Assembly: GCA_023404095.1 (NCBI GenBank)
Contig: JAEYDD010000015.1
Location: 1 to 64,000, forward strand
Direction of reading: 5' to 3'
DNA: 64,000 bases
DNA from: Pseudomonadota bacterium
Lineage (GTDB): Bacteria; Pseudomonadota; Alphaproteobacteria; Rhizobiales; Rhizobiaceae
Below are positions 25,667 to 34,773 of the stretch, piece after piece (position 1 is the first letter of the stretch; every line of letters begins with the position of its first letter). The notes below the pieces were generated by a model, which was not told the DNA's origin, did not search any database, and worked only from the letters and a program-made list of their open reading frames with translations. Made by a program: the position numbers and the translations under genes.

Positions 25667-27529
25667 ATGGGCGGCGGTGGCATCCCAGCCGGGATGGAGG
25701 CGGCCAGGGGCCGGTCGAAGGAATTGACTGCAGTAGCGCAAAACTCGCTGGACAAGGAGCTGGACGACCAGGATGGCCGCCCGGGCCCGCGGCCCGTGCG
25801 CTCCTACTGGACCTATCCGTTCAAGCTCATTCGCCGCATTTTCGGCAATGCGGTTTTCTCCAGCCTGACGCGGCGGATCCTGTTCTTCAACCTCGTCGCG
25901 CTCGTCGTGCTGGTCGCCGGCATTCTCTATCTCAACCAGTTCCGCGAGGGCTTGATCGATGCCCGCGTCGAAAGCCTGCTGACGCAGGGCGAAATCATCG
26001 CCGGCGCCATCTCGGCATCGGCCTCAGTCGACACCAACTCGATCACCGTCGATCCCGAAAAGCTGCTTGAGCTTCAGGCGGGCCAGAGCATCACGCCGCT
26101 TCCGAACGACGAGGACCTCGACTTTCCGATCAATCCCGAGCGCGTGGCGCCGGTGCTGCGGCGGCTGATCTCGCCGGCGCGCGTGCGGGCACGCATCTAC
26201 GACACCGACGCCAACCTGCTGCTCGATTCGCGCCATCTGTACACCCAGGGGCAGGTTCTGCGTTTCGACCTGCCGCCGGTGGAACCGGAGGAGAGCTCGT
26301 TCTTCGACCGGTTCAGCGCGTGGTTCAACCGGGTACTGCAGCCGGGCAACCTCCCTGAATACAAGGAAGCACCCGGCGGCGACGGCTCCATCTACCCGGA
26401 GGTGATGAACGCGCTGACCGGCGTTCGCGGCGCCGTCGTGCGCGTCACGGACAAGGGCGAGCTGATCGTTTCGGTCGCCGTGCCCGTCCAGCGCTTCCGC
26501 GCCGTGCTCGGCGTGCTGCTGCTTTCGACGCAGGCGGGCGACATCGACAAGATCGTTCACGCCGAACGGCTCGCGATCATGCGCGTCTTCGGCGTGGCCG
26601 CACTCGGCAACGTGTTCCTCTCGCTGCTTCTTTCCAGCACGATCGCCAATCCGCTCCGTCGTCTGTCGGCGGCAGCGATCCGTGTCCGCCGCGGCGGTGC
26701 GAAAGAGCGCGAGGAAATTCCCGACTTCTCGTCGCGGCAGGATGAGATCGGCAACCTCTCGGTCGCCATCCGCGAAATGACGACCGCACTCTACGATCGG
26801 ATCGACGCAATCGAGAGTTTTGCCGCCGACGTCAGCCACGAACTGAAAAATCCGCTCACATCGCTGCGCAGTGCTGTCGAGACCCTGCCGCTGGCGCGAA
26901 CCGAGGAATCGAAGAAGCGTCTCATGGACGTTATCCAACACGATGTCCGCCGCCTCGACCGGCTCATCAGCGACATTTCCGACGCCTCGCGCCTCGATGC
27001 GGAACTCGCTCGAAGCGACGCCAAGACCGTCGATCTGGAGAAGGTGCTGGGTGACCTCGTCGATATATCGCGCCAGGTACGCAGCAATAAGAAGCCCGTG
27101 ATCCTCGACTTCGTCGTCGATCGCAATGACAACCCGAAGGCGCGCTTCGACATCAGCGGCTATGAACTGCGCATCGGCCAGATCATCACGAACCTGATCG
27201 AGAACGCGCGCTCCTTCGTTCCCGAGCAGGGCGGGCGGATCGTGGTGCGGCTTTCGAACGGTCGCAACGGCCGGCGCATCGTTCGCGTCGAGGACAACGG
27301 CCCGGGCATCCAGGCCGAGGACATCGACCGCATCTTCGAGCGCTTCTACACCGACCGACCGGCCAGCGAGGGCTTCGGACAGAATTCCGGCCTCGGCCTG
27401 TCAATCTCGCGACAGATCGCCGAAGCGCACGGCGGTACGCTAAAGGCGGAGAACATCATCGACCGCGCCACCGGCGAGATCAAGGGTGCGCGCTTCATCC
27501 TCTCGCTGCCGGCGGGCCGCGGGAAATGA
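25667..27529 (+). CDS. chvG: Sensor histidine kinase ChvG/ExoS
   Basis: Membrane sensor kinase, 620 aa. Membrane segments lie at about 71-90 and 303-326, enclosing a roughly 210-residue periplasmic sensor domain; a HAMP region follows, then the H box FAADVSHELKNPLTSL with H391 and an HATPase domain (VEDNGPGIQ, GLGLSIS). In Sinorhizobium the periplasmic repressor ExoR binds this sensor. The true start is uncertain: several starts lie in the first 25 codons. The stop overlaps hprK (ATGA), tying envelope sensing to the PTS genes. Confidence 0.94.
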   Translation: MGGGGIPAGMEAARGRSKELTAVAQNSLDKELDDQDGRPGPRPVRSYWTYPFKLIRRIFGNAVFSSLTRRILFFNLVALVVLVAGILYLNQFREGLIDARVESLLTQGEIIAGAISASASVDTNSITVDPEKLLELQAGQSITPLPNDEDLDFPINPERVAPVLRRLISPARVRARIYDTDANLLLDSRHLYTQGQVLRFDLPPVEPEESSFFDRFSAWFNRVLQPGNLPEYKEAPGGDGSIYPEVMNALTGVRGAVVRVTDKGELIVSVAVPVQRFRAVLGVLLLSTQAGDIDKIVHAERLAIMRVFGVAALGNVFLSLLLSSTIANPLRRLSAAAIRVRRGGAKEREEIPDFSSRQDEIGNLSVAIREMTTALYDRIDAIESFAADVSHELKNPLTSLRSAVETLPLARTEESKKRLMDVIQHDVRRLDRLISDISDASRLDAELARSDAKTVDLEKVLGDLVDISRQVRSNKKPVILDFVVDRNDNPKARFDISGYELRIGQIITNLIENARSFVPEQGGRIVVRLSNGRNGRRIVRVEDNGPGIQAEDIDRIFERFYTDRPASEGFGQNSGLGLSISRQIAEAHGGTLKAENIIDRATGEIKGARFILSLPAGRGK

Positions 27530-27981
27530 GCCGGGCGGTCAACGTCCACGGCACCGCAATCGTCATCGGCACCACAGGCCTCATATTCGTCGGTCCATCG
27601 GGCTCGGGGAAGACGGCCGCCGCCCTGCATTGCATCGGCAGGGCCGGCGCGCACGGCCTCTTTTCCGCACTCGTCGCCGACGACCAGGTCATGGTGTCGC
27701 TCGCAGGCACATCCGTCATCGCCCGCCCCCCTTCGACCATTGCCGGCATCGCCGAGATACGGGGGGCCGCGATCGTCAGCGTTCCGAGCATCTCGGCCGC
27801 CATCCTTTCGCATGCGATCGGCCTGGTCCGGCCGCCGCTATCGGAGCGTCTCGCGCCGGAAGCGGAGGAATACGAACTGATGCCGGGGCGGCACCTTCCC
27901 CTCACCCGCCTGCCTATCGACGACGGGTTCGACTGCTTCGACAGATTGCTGCTTTTGTTGCCCGTTCTCGCGCGAAATTGA
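27526..27981 (+). CDS. hprK: HPr kinase/phosphorylase, short form
   Basis: A 151-aa HPr kinase, the short alphaproteobacterial form that has only the catalytic domain and lacks the N-terminal domain of Gram-positive HprK. Walker A is GPSGSGKT (23-30) and the conserved loop IAEIRGAAIVSVP follows. It phosphorylates HPr on serine and so tunes the nitrogen-type PTS. It overlaps chvG by four bases and is followed by IIA and HPr genes, its substrate pathway. Confidence 0.93.
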   Translation: MSRAVNVHGTAIVIGTTGLIFVGPSGSGKTAAALHCIGRAGAHGLFSALVADDQVMVSLAGTSVIARPPSTIAGIAEIRGAAIVSVPSISAAILSHAIGLVRPPLSERLAPEAEEYELMPGRHLPLTRLPIDDGFDCFDRLLLLLPVLARN

Positions 27982-28130
27982 CCTGGGGGCGTCGCGAATT
28001 GCCGGGTCGGGGGCATTTTTAACTTGCGCTCGGCCTATTCATCGACAAGATGACCTCCCCAACGGTGGACGTCTTTTTCGCAGTGCGGTATGTACGGCTG
28101 CCGATATTTTGGGCAATTGGAGCGGTGCAT

Positions 28131-28532
28131 ATGATCGGACTGGTGCTTGTCACCCACGGCAAGCTGGCGGAAGAGTTTCGCCTGGCGCTTGAACATGTCG
28201 TGGGGCCGCAAGAGGCGATCGAAACCGTTTGCATCGGCCCTGAAGACGACATGGACCAGCGCCGGCAGGATGTTCTCGAAGCGGCGCAGCGTGCGGATCG
28301 CGGTCAGGGCGTCATCATCCTGACCGACATGTTCGGCGGCACGCCGTCCAACCTCGCCATATCCGTGATGAGCAGCGGCTCGGTCGAAGTCATCGCCGGG
28401 GTAAACCTCCCCATGCTGATCAAGCTTGCCGGCGTGCGCAACGACGGAAACATGGAGCGCGCGCTTCTGGAGGCGTCAGAAGCAGGACGCAAATACATCA
28501 ATGTCGCAAGCCGCGTCCTCAGCGGCAAGTGA
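28131..28532 (+). CDS. PTS IIA component, mannose (EIIA-Man) type
   Basis: A 133-aa IIA protein of the mannose family. The phospho-accepting histidine is H9 in LVLVTHGKLAEEF, and the motif TDMFGGTPSNLA is typical. There are no IIB, IIC or IID genes beside it, so it is a regulatory output of the phosphorelay and not a transporter part. I chose ATG 28131, which follows TTGGAGC by eight bases; the frame extends upstream to 28050. It is the second PTS gene after hprK. Confidence 0.94.
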   Translation: MIGLVLVTHGKLAEEFRLALEHVVGPQEAIETVCIGPEDDMDQRRQDVLEAAQRADRGQGVIILTDMFGGTPSNLAISVMSSGSVEVIAGVNLPMLIKLAGVRNDGNMERALLEASEAGRKYINVASRVLSGK

Positions 28533-28561
28533 ACGACGCTCACCCCACCCACGGTTCGACC

Positions 28562-28834
28562 ATGTCCGTCACGAAAGAACTCCTCATCATCAACAAGCGC
28601 GGCCTCCATGCGCGCGCGTCGGCGAAATTCGTGCAGACCGTCGACGGCTACGACGCCGAAGTGACTGTCTCCAAGGACGGCATGACCGTCGGCGGCACGT
28701 CGATCATGGGCCTGATGATGCTGGCCGCCAGCCCGGGATGCTCCGTTCACGTCAGCGCCACCGGCCTGCAGGCCGCCGAAGTGGTTTCGGCGCTGGAAGC
28801 GCTCGTCGCCAACCGCTTCGGCGAGGAAATGTAA
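28562..28834 (+). CDS. HPr phosphocarrier protein
   Basis: A 90-aa HPr. The active-site histidine is H16 in NKRGLHARASAKF, and the regulatory serine targeted by HprK is S47 in GGTSIMGLMML. It takes phosphate from enzyme I and passes it to the IIA proteins. Neither start has a good ribosome binding site: ATG 28562 gives a normal-length HPr, while the GTG at 28529, which overlaps the IIA stop, would add eleven residues and suggests coupled translation. Confidence 0.94.
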   Translation: MSVTKELLIINKRGLHARASAKFVQTVDGYDAEVTVSKDGMTVGGTSIMGLMMLAASPGCSVHVSATGLQAAEVVSALEALVANRFGEEM

Positions 28835-28856
28835 CGCGCACAGCCGATATAAAGAC

Positions 28857-28872
28857 ATAAAGACCTCTTTAT
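28857..28872. promoter_or_regulatory. Palindromic operator before ahcY (SahR-type candidate)
   Basis: ATAAAGA-CC-TCTTTAT is a perfect palindrome with a two-base centre, 145 bp upstream of the ahcY start. A further partial half (ATATAAAGAC) lies directly to its left. ArsR-family S-adenosylhomocysteine sensor SahR controls the methionine cycle in Proteobacteria and binds palindromes of this size; I link it here by context and resemblance only. Confidence 0.5.
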
Positions 28873-29017
28873 ATGCGTGTTGCCTGACCCGACAATTCCT
28901 GATAAGCATGCGCGCAGCTACGAGCGGGCGCAGTGCGCCCCTTCTCCGCGGCCGCGCACCCGATGCGGCCGGCGCCTCCGTGCGCCGCAACAGGACCAAT
29001 TCAGTCTGGAGACCCGC

Positions 29018-30418
29018 ATGAGCAACACCAAGGACTACATCGTCGCCGATATCGGCCTGGCCGACTTCGGACGCAAGGAAATTGCGATCGCAGAAACCGA
29101 AATGCCGGGGCTTACGGCCTGCCGGGAAGAATTCGGCGCGGCAAAGCCGCTCAAGGGCGCGCGCATCACCGGCTCGCTCCACATGACCATCCAGACTGCG
29201 GTCCTGATCGAAACGCTGGTGGCGCTCGGTGCGGAAGTGCGCTGGGCCTCGTGCAACATCTTCTCGACGCAGGACCACGCCGCCGCCGCCATCGCCGCCG
29301 CCGGCATCCCCGTCTATGCGGTCAAGGGTGAAACGCTCGAGGAATACTGGACCTACACCGACCAGATCTTCCAGTGGGCCGATGGCGGTCTGTCCAACAT
29401 GATCCTCGACGACGGCGGCGACGCGACGATGTACATCCTGCTTGGCGCGCGCGCCGAGGCCGGCGAGGACGTGCTTTCCAATCCGGGTTCCGAAGAGGAG
29501 GAAATCCTCTTTGCGCAGATCAAGAAGCGACTGAAAGCCTCGCCCGGCTGGTTCACCAAGCAGCGCGATGCCATAAAGGGCGTCACGGAAGAGACGACCA
29601 CCGGCGTCAACCGCCTCTACCAGCTGCAGCAGAAGGGCCTGCTTCCCTTCCCCGCGATCAACGTCAATGACAGCGTCACCAAGTCGAAGTTCGACAACAA
29701 GTACGGCTGCAAGGAATCGCTCGTCGACGGCATCCGCCGCGGCACCGACGTCATGATGGCGGGCAAGGTCGCCGTGGTCTGCGGCTATGGCGATGTCGGC
29801 AAGGGATCGGCTGCCTCGCTGCGCGGGGCGGGCGCCCGGGTCAAGGTCACCGAAATCGACCCGATCTGCGCGCTGCAGGCGGCAATGGACGGTTTCGAGG
29901 TGGTGCAGCTCGAGGACGTGGTCGGCAGCGCCGACATCTTCATCACGACAACCGGCAACAAGGACGTGATCCGCATCGAGCACATGCGCGAGATGAAGGA
30001 CATGGCGATCGTCGGCAATATCGGCCACTTCGACAACGAGATCCAGGTCGCGTCCCTGCGCAACATGAAGTGGACCAACATCAAGCCGCAGGTCGACATG
30101 ATCGAGCTGCCGAAGGGCAACCGGATCATCCTGCTGTCGGAGGGCCGGCTGCTCAACCTCGGCAATGCCACCGGGCACCCCTCCTTCGTCATGTCTGCCT
30201 CGTTCTCCAACCAGGTGCTGGCGCAGATCGAACTGTTCACCAACACCGGCAAGTACAACAACGAGGTCTACGTCCTGCCCAAGCAGCTCGATGAGAAGGT
30301 CGCGCGGCTGCATCTTGCCAAGCTTGGCGCCAAGCTGACGGAACTTTCCGGCGAGCAGGCTGCCTATATCGGCGTCACGCAGCAGGGTCCGTACAAGGCA
30401 GAGCACTATCGCTACTGA
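29018..30418 (+). CDS. ahcY: Adenosylhomocysteinase
   Basis: S-adenosylhomocysteine hydrolase, 466 aa, splitting SAH to homocysteine and adenosine and so removing product inhibition from methyltransferases. The NAD-binding motif VVCGYGDVGKGSAASLRG and the C-terminal PYKAEHYRY are diagnostic. ATG 29018 follows CTGGAG. The frame is open back to 28877, but that part does not look like the family. A palindrome upstream suggests control by SAH level, and a strong terminator follows. Confidence 0.97.
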   Translation: MSNTKDYIVADIGLADFGRKEIAIAETEMPGLTACREEFGAAKPLKGARITGSLHMTIQTAVLIETLVALGAEVRWASCNIFSTQDHAAAAIAAAGIPVYAVKGETLEEYWTYTDQIFQWADGGLSNMILDDGGDATMYILLGARAEAGEDVLSNPGSEEEEILFAQIKKRLKASPGWFTKQRDAIKGVTEETTTGVNRLYQLQQKGLLPFPAINVNDSVTKSKFDNKYGCKESLVDGIRRGTDVMMAGKVAVVCGYGDVGKGSAASLRGAGARVKVTEIDPICALQAAMDGFEVVQLEDVVGSADIFITTTGNKDVIRIEHMREMKDMAIVGNIGHFDNEIQVASLRNMKWTNIKPQVDMIELPKGNRIILLSEGRLLNLGNATGHPSFVMSASFSNQVLAQIELFTNTGKYNNEVYVLPKQLDEKVARLHLAKLGAKLTELSGEQAAYIGVTQQGPYKAEHYRY

Positions 30419-30430
30419 TCGTTACCCGAC

Positions 30431-30439
30431 TTATCCACA
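30431..30439 (+). promoter_or_regulatory. Perfect DnaA box between ahcY and divL
   Basis: TTATCCACA is an exact match to the strongest DnaA-box consensus. It is a single copy 12 bp past the ahcY stop. Two GANTC sites for the CcrM methylase lie further down, at 30504-30508 and 30534-30538, before the divL-like gene. Confidence 0.55.
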
Positions 30440-30451
30440 ATATGTTGTATG

Positions 30452-30484
30452 CCGCCGCCTTGACAGGGCGGCGGTTTCTTTTTT
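30452..30484 (+). terminator. Terminator of ahcY
   Basis: CCGCCGCC (30452-30459) and GGCGGCGG (30467-30474) form an 8-bp stem with a seven-base loop, followed by TTTCTTTTTT. Confidence 0.88.
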
Positions 30485-30702
30485 GCCGGCGCGGCTTCCC
30501 GCAGATTCTGGATGGAAGTATGGTTATGTTATTGATTCGACGCTGAGATGCGGAGCTGGAGCGCCGCACGTCACAAGCGACGTGTGCGCCCGCTATGATC
30601 CCGCTTCAGCCGCCGGCTTCCCCTTTGGGTGAGGCTACGCGGAGACGTCGGATCGGGGATGTCTTGTCGATCAGGCGGCAAACGGACGGAGACATACCGG
30701 GG

Positions 30703-33252
30703 ATGATGTCGGAACGGAAACGAGGCCTCTTTGGGCCGGGCGCAGGTGCGTCCACTAAGCTTGCCACGCAGATCAGGACGACCTGCGTCACCCGCTTGTC
30801 GGCGATCGGAAACCACGCATGGCGGCTCAGGGCGCTGGCGGCCGGCTCTGCGCTCACCGCCTTTGCCGTTCCTGCGCACGCGCAGCAGGAAGCCGCGACG
30901 CGGCTGCTCGGATCTTCCGAAGTCATCACGTTTTCCGTCCTCCTCGGCGTCGTCTCGGCAGCCCTGTTTTCCGCCATCTGGATGATCCGCCAGCGCGGCC
31001 GGCTCGAAGAGGAGATCGGCGGACTGCGCGCCACCGTCTCCGATGCCAAGCACCGCAATGCGCGTCTTCAGGCGCTGATCAGTGACAAGAACCGGCGCAT
31101 CATCGTCTGGGACGGCCTGTCCCAGCGACCGGAAGTGCTCGGCCAGCTTCCGCCGGAGACCGGCGCACCTGCCGCCGACGCTGAATTTTTGGCTCTCGGC
31201 CGCTGGCTTAAGCCGGCATCGGCCGCCGAAGCCGAACGTGCGATCGAGACGCTGCGCTCCCAGGCACAAAGCTTCGACCTTGTCATGGAGACCAGCCGCA
31301 ACGAGATCATCGAGGTGCAGGGCCGCGTTTCGGGGGGGCAGGCTTTCGTCCGCTTCGTCGCCCTCAACAACCTACGCCGCGAGGTGGCGGAACTGCAGCT
31401 CGAACGCGACCGCCTCGAACAGTCGCTTACCGTGTTCCAGAACCTGCTTGATACCATCGACCTGCCGGTCTGGCAGCGTTCCCGCGAAGGGACACTCGTC
31501 TGGGCAAACACGGCCTACGGCGAGGCCGTCGAGGCACGCGACGCGCAGGAGGCCGTTCGCGAAAATCGCGAACTTCTGCCGGCGGTGACCCGCGAAAAAA
31601 TCCGCGCCGTCAGCACCTTCGACACGCCCTTCCGCGACAAGGTCACTACCGTGGTGCAGGGCAGGCGCAACTTCTTCGAGGTGGTGGATGCTCTTTGCGC
31701 CGCGGGTTCTGCCGGGATCGCCCTCGACATATCCGAAACGGAAGCTGTCCGCGAAGAGCTCCAGCGCACGCTGAAGAGCCACGCCGAAACGCTGGACCAT
31801 CTCGCCACCCCCGTTGCGATCTTCGACGGGACGCAACGGCTGCAGTTCTACAACCAGGCCTTCCAGAGGCTATGGGACCTCGATACGGCCTTCCTCGAGA
31901 GGCATCCCGATCACGGCGAGATGCTTGACCGGCTGCGGGCTGCCGCAAAGCTGCCGGAGCAGCTGAACTGGCGCCAGTGGAAGGAAAACGCCCTTTCGGT
32001 CTATCGGGCGATCGATACGCAGAGCGACCTCTGGCACTTGCCGAACGGCCAGACGCTGCGGGTATTCGCCACCGCCCGCCCCCAGGGCGGCGCCACCTGG
32101 GTGTTTGAGAACCTGACGGAAAAGGTTGATCTCGAAACGCGCTACAATACGTTGCTGCAGGTCCAGGGCGAGACAATCGACCATCTCTCGGAAGGGGTCG
32201 CCGTGTTCGGACCTGACGGCAAGATCCGCCTTTCCAACCCGGCGTTCCGTGCGCTTTGGGGGATCACCGAGGCCCAGGTCCAGGCTGGCACCCACATCCG
32301 CGCAATCGAGCAGGCCTGCGCGCCATCCTATGACGGGGCGGACGGCTGGAAGCGTTTCGGGCAGATCATCACCAGCTTCGACGACGAACGCCCGTCCTAT
32401 CGCGGCGTGCTGGAGCTTCACACGGGCCTCGTGCTGGATTTTGCTGTTACCCCGCTTTCCAACGCGCAGACGATGCTGACCTTCGTCAACATCACCGACA
32501 GCGTTCGCGTCGAGCGGGCCCTGACGGAGAAGAACGATGCGCTACGCAAGGCGGATGCGCTGAAGAACGACTTCGTCCAGCACGTTTCCTATGAACTGCG
32601 CTCGCCGCTGACGAACATCATAGGCTTCGCCGACCTGCTCAAGACGCCGTCGATGGGATCGCTGAGCGAGCGGCAGGCAGAATATGTGGACCACATCGCC
32701 ACTTCTTCGGCAGTGCTTCTGACCATCGTCAATGACATTCTCGACCTTGCAACCGTCGATGCCGGGATCATGGAACTCGACCTGTCGGAAGTGAGCCTTG
32801 CCGACCTGCTCGACGACGTTTCGATGGAGTTTTCCGAGAGGCTGAAGGACAGCCACGTCTCCCTGGAGATCGTGGCGCCGCCGTCGCTCGGCACCATTGT
32901 CGCCGACCACCAGCGCCTGAAGCAGATCCTGATCAAGCTCCTTGCAAATGCAGCGAACTTCGCACCCGAAGGCACGGCGATCGAGCTGAAATGCTGGCGG
33001 GAAGAACGAGATCTCGTCTTCAGTGTCTCGGACAGCGGCCCCGGCATCCCGCAGGACGTGCTGCGCACCGTTTTCAACCGTTTCGAGAGCCATGGCCGTC
33101 GCGGCGGTGCCGGGCTCGGGCTCTCCATCGTCGAGAGCTTCGTCAGCCTGCACCACGGCACCGTGACGATCGACAGCCGCGAGGGCGAAGGGACGCGCGT
33201 CACCTGCCGCATCCCCGGGACTTCGCTGCCAGCCATCGCCGCGGCGGAATAG
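30703..33252 (+). CDS. divL: DivL-type PAS sensor pseudokinase
   Basis: A large PAS-containing kinase-like protein, 849 aa. A possible signal-like segment (about 42-61, ending PAHAQ) is followed by a membrane helix at about 74-95, a long PAS region, and HisKA and HATPase domains. The H box reads FVQHVSYELRSPLTNI: Y630 replaces the phosphorylated histidine, the hallmark of DivL in Caulobacter. The ATPase boxes are intact (DSGPGIP, GAGLGLSIV). DivL reads DivK phosphorylation and controls CckA and thus CtrA. I chose ATG 30703, where the product matches the hydrophobic N-terminus; the frame stays open upstream. Confidence 0.85.
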   Translation: MMSERKRGLFGPGAGASTKLATQIRTTCVTRLSAIGNHAWRLRALAAGSALTAFAVPAHAQQEAATRLLGSSEVITFSVLLGVVSAALFSAIWMIRQRGRLEEEIGGLRATVSDAKHRNARLQALISDKNRRIIVWDGLSQRPEVLGQLPPETGAPAADAEFLALGRWLKPASAAEAERAIETLRSQAQSFDLVMETSRNEIIEVQGRVSGGQAFVRFVALNNLRREVAELQLERDRLEQSLTVFQNLLDTIDLPVWQRSREGTLVWANTAYGEAVEARDAQEAVRENRELLPAVTREKIRAVSTFDTPFRDKVTTVVQGRRNFFEVVDALCAAGSAGIALDISETEAVREELQRTLKSHAETLDHLATPVAIFDGTQRLQFYNQAFQRLWDLDTAFLERHPDHGEMLDRLRAAAKLPEQLNWRQWKENALSVYRAIDTQSDLWHLPNGQTLRVFATARPQGGATWVFENLTEKVDLETRYNTLLQVQGETIDHLSEGVAVFGPDGKIRLSNPAFRALWGITEAQVQAGTHIRAIEQACAPSYDGADGWKRFGQIITSFDDERPSYRGVLELHTGLVLDFAVTPLSNAQTMLTFVNITDSVRVERALTEKNDALRKADALKNDFVQHVSYELRSPLTNIIGFADLLKTPSMGSLSERQAEYVDHIATSSAVLLTIVNDILDLATVDAGIMELDLSEVSLADLLDDVSMEFSERLKDSHVSLEIVAPPSLGTIVADHQRLKQILIKLLANAANFAPEGTAIELKCWREERDLVFSVSDSGPGIPQDVLRTVFNRFESHGRRGGAGLGLSIVESFVSLHHGTVTIDSREGEGTRVTCRIPGTSLPAIAAAE

Positions 33253-33256
33253 GTCA

Positions 33257-34759
33257 ATGCCCGTCGCCACGGTCCATCTTGCCGACGAAGCCGAAACGAT
33301 CCGCTTCGGCGAAGACATGGCGCGCGCCGTCCGCCCGGGTGACCTGATCGCCCTGTCGGGTGATCTGGGCGCCGGCAAGTCCACCTTTGCACGCGCGCTG
33401 ATCCGCGCTGTGGCGGAAGACGAATTCCTGGAAGTGCCGAGCCCGACCTTCACGCTGGTTCAGAGCTACGCGCTGCGAATCCCGATCGCACATTTCGACC
33501 TCTACCGCGTTGCCGATGCGACCGAACTGGACGAACTCGGGCTGGAGGAAGCGCTTGAGGACGGCGTCTGCCTGGTCGAATGGCCGGAGCGGGCGGAAGA
33601 CGCCCTGCCCGCGCAAAGGCTGACCCTGCGTTTCCTGCAACACGGCGACGGAAGGCTGGTGGAAATCGATGGGCCTGAGCCGCTGGCCGCACGGGTGCGC
33701 CGGACGCTGGAAATCCGCGCCTTTCTCACAGGTGCCGGCTTCACAGACGCCCGGCGCCTGCACCTGACGGGCGATGCTTCGATACGCGCCTACGAACGTG
33801 TCTATGCGGGCGACCAGCGCTACGTGCTGATGGATTCGCCGCGGCATACGCCCGGACCGATCCTCGCCCACGGCAAGTATTATCAGCAGATCGCCCATAT
33901 CGCCGAGGACGTCCGCCCCTTCGTCGCCATCGCTGCCCATCTTGGCGCGCGCGGGCTTGCGGCTCCCGCCGTGTTCGAAAAGGACCTCGACCGCGGCATC
34001 CTGCTGATCGAGGATCTGGGGCACGACGGCGTACTTGACGCAGAGGGGCGCCCAATTGCGGAGCGCTATCTGGAAAGCACCGCCGCGCTCGCCGAGCTGC
34101 ACCGGCAGCCGGTGCAGGAGACGATTCCCATCGGCGACGGTAGCGACTACCGCATTCCCGACTTCGACCACGACGCAATGCAGATCGAGGTCAGCCTGCT
34201 CACCGACTGGTACCTTCCCTGGAAGACCGGTGCTGCCGCCGACGCTCCGACGCGCGATGCGTACAGGGCGATCTGGAGCGACCTTGTCGCCGGGCTCGAA
34301 ACGGCGGAAAGGAACCTGCTTCTTCGCGATTTCCATTCGCCCAACATCATCTGGCGTCCGCAGGCAAGCGGGATCGACCGCGTTGGCATCATCGATTTCC
34401 AGGATGCAATGATCGGGCCGACGGCCTATGACGTCGCTTCGCTTGTGCAGGATGCGCGCGTCGATGTGCCGCCGGAGCTGGCGTCGCGGATGCTGGAGCA
34501 CTATCTTGACCTACGGGAAGCGCAAGGCTCTAGCTTCGATCGCGACGCCTTCGTGGCCGCCTGGCATGTCATGGCCGCGCAGCGAAATTGCAAGCTCGTC
34601 GGCATCTGGGTGCGACTGATGCAGCGCGACGGCAAGCCGGCCTATATGAAGCATATGCCGCGCACACTCGAAAACCTGCGCATAGCGCTGTCGCATCCGC
34701 GCCTCGCCCCCTTGCGCGAATGGTGCGGAAAGGCTGGAATCCTGTCCGACGAATCATAG
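33257..34759 (+). CDS. tsaE: TsaE-AmgK fusion: tRNA t6A ATPase and sugar kinase
   Basis: A 500-aa two-domain protein. Residues 1-150 are TsaE, the ATPase of the tRNA threonylcarbamoyladenosine complex, with P-loop GDLGAGKST (35-43) and SPTFTLVQ (62-69). Residues from about 165 form an aminoglycoside-phosphotransferase fold: catalytic RDFHSPN (D358) and metal-binding IIDFQDA (D380). This second part resembles AmgK, the N-acetylmuramate/N-acetylglucosamine anomeric kinase, and the next gene is its partner murU. It begins 4 bp after the divL stop. The fusion is found in related genomes but joins two unrelated tasks. Confidence 0.9.
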   Translation: MPVATVHLADEAETIRFGEDMARAVRPGDLIALSGDLGAGKSTFARALIRAVAEDEFLEVPSPTFTLVQSYALRIPIAHFDLYRVADATELDELGLEEALEDGVCLVEWPERAEDALPAQRLTLRFLQHGDGRLVEIDGPEPLAARVRRTLEIRAFLTGAGFTDARRLHLTGDASIRAYERVYAGDQRYVLMDSPRHTPGPILAHGKYYQQIAHIAEDVRPFVAIAAHLGARGLAAPAVFEKDLDRGILLIEDLGHDGVLDAEGRPIAERYLESTAALAELHRQPVQETIPIGDGSDYRIPDFDHDAMQIEVSLLTDWYLPWKTGAAADAPTRDAYRAIWSDLVAGLETAERNLLLRDFHSPNIIWRPQASGIDRVGIIDFQDAMIGPTAYDVASLVQDARVDVPPELASRMLEHYLDLREAQGSSFDRDAFVAAWHVMAAQRNCKLVGIWVRLMQRDGKPAYMKHMPRTLENLRIALSHPRLAPLREWCGKAGILSDES

Positions 34760-34773
34760 GACGGGATGCCCCG

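Noticed and set aside
28835..29017. SAH riboswitch in the ahcY leader
   Set aside because: I could not find the expected conserved helices; a protein operator palindrome is the better-supported signal.
28304..30406. 700-codon minus-strand frame opposite ahcY and HPr
   Set aside because: Composition is that of a shadow; the plus-strand genes have clear motifs and ribosome binding sites.
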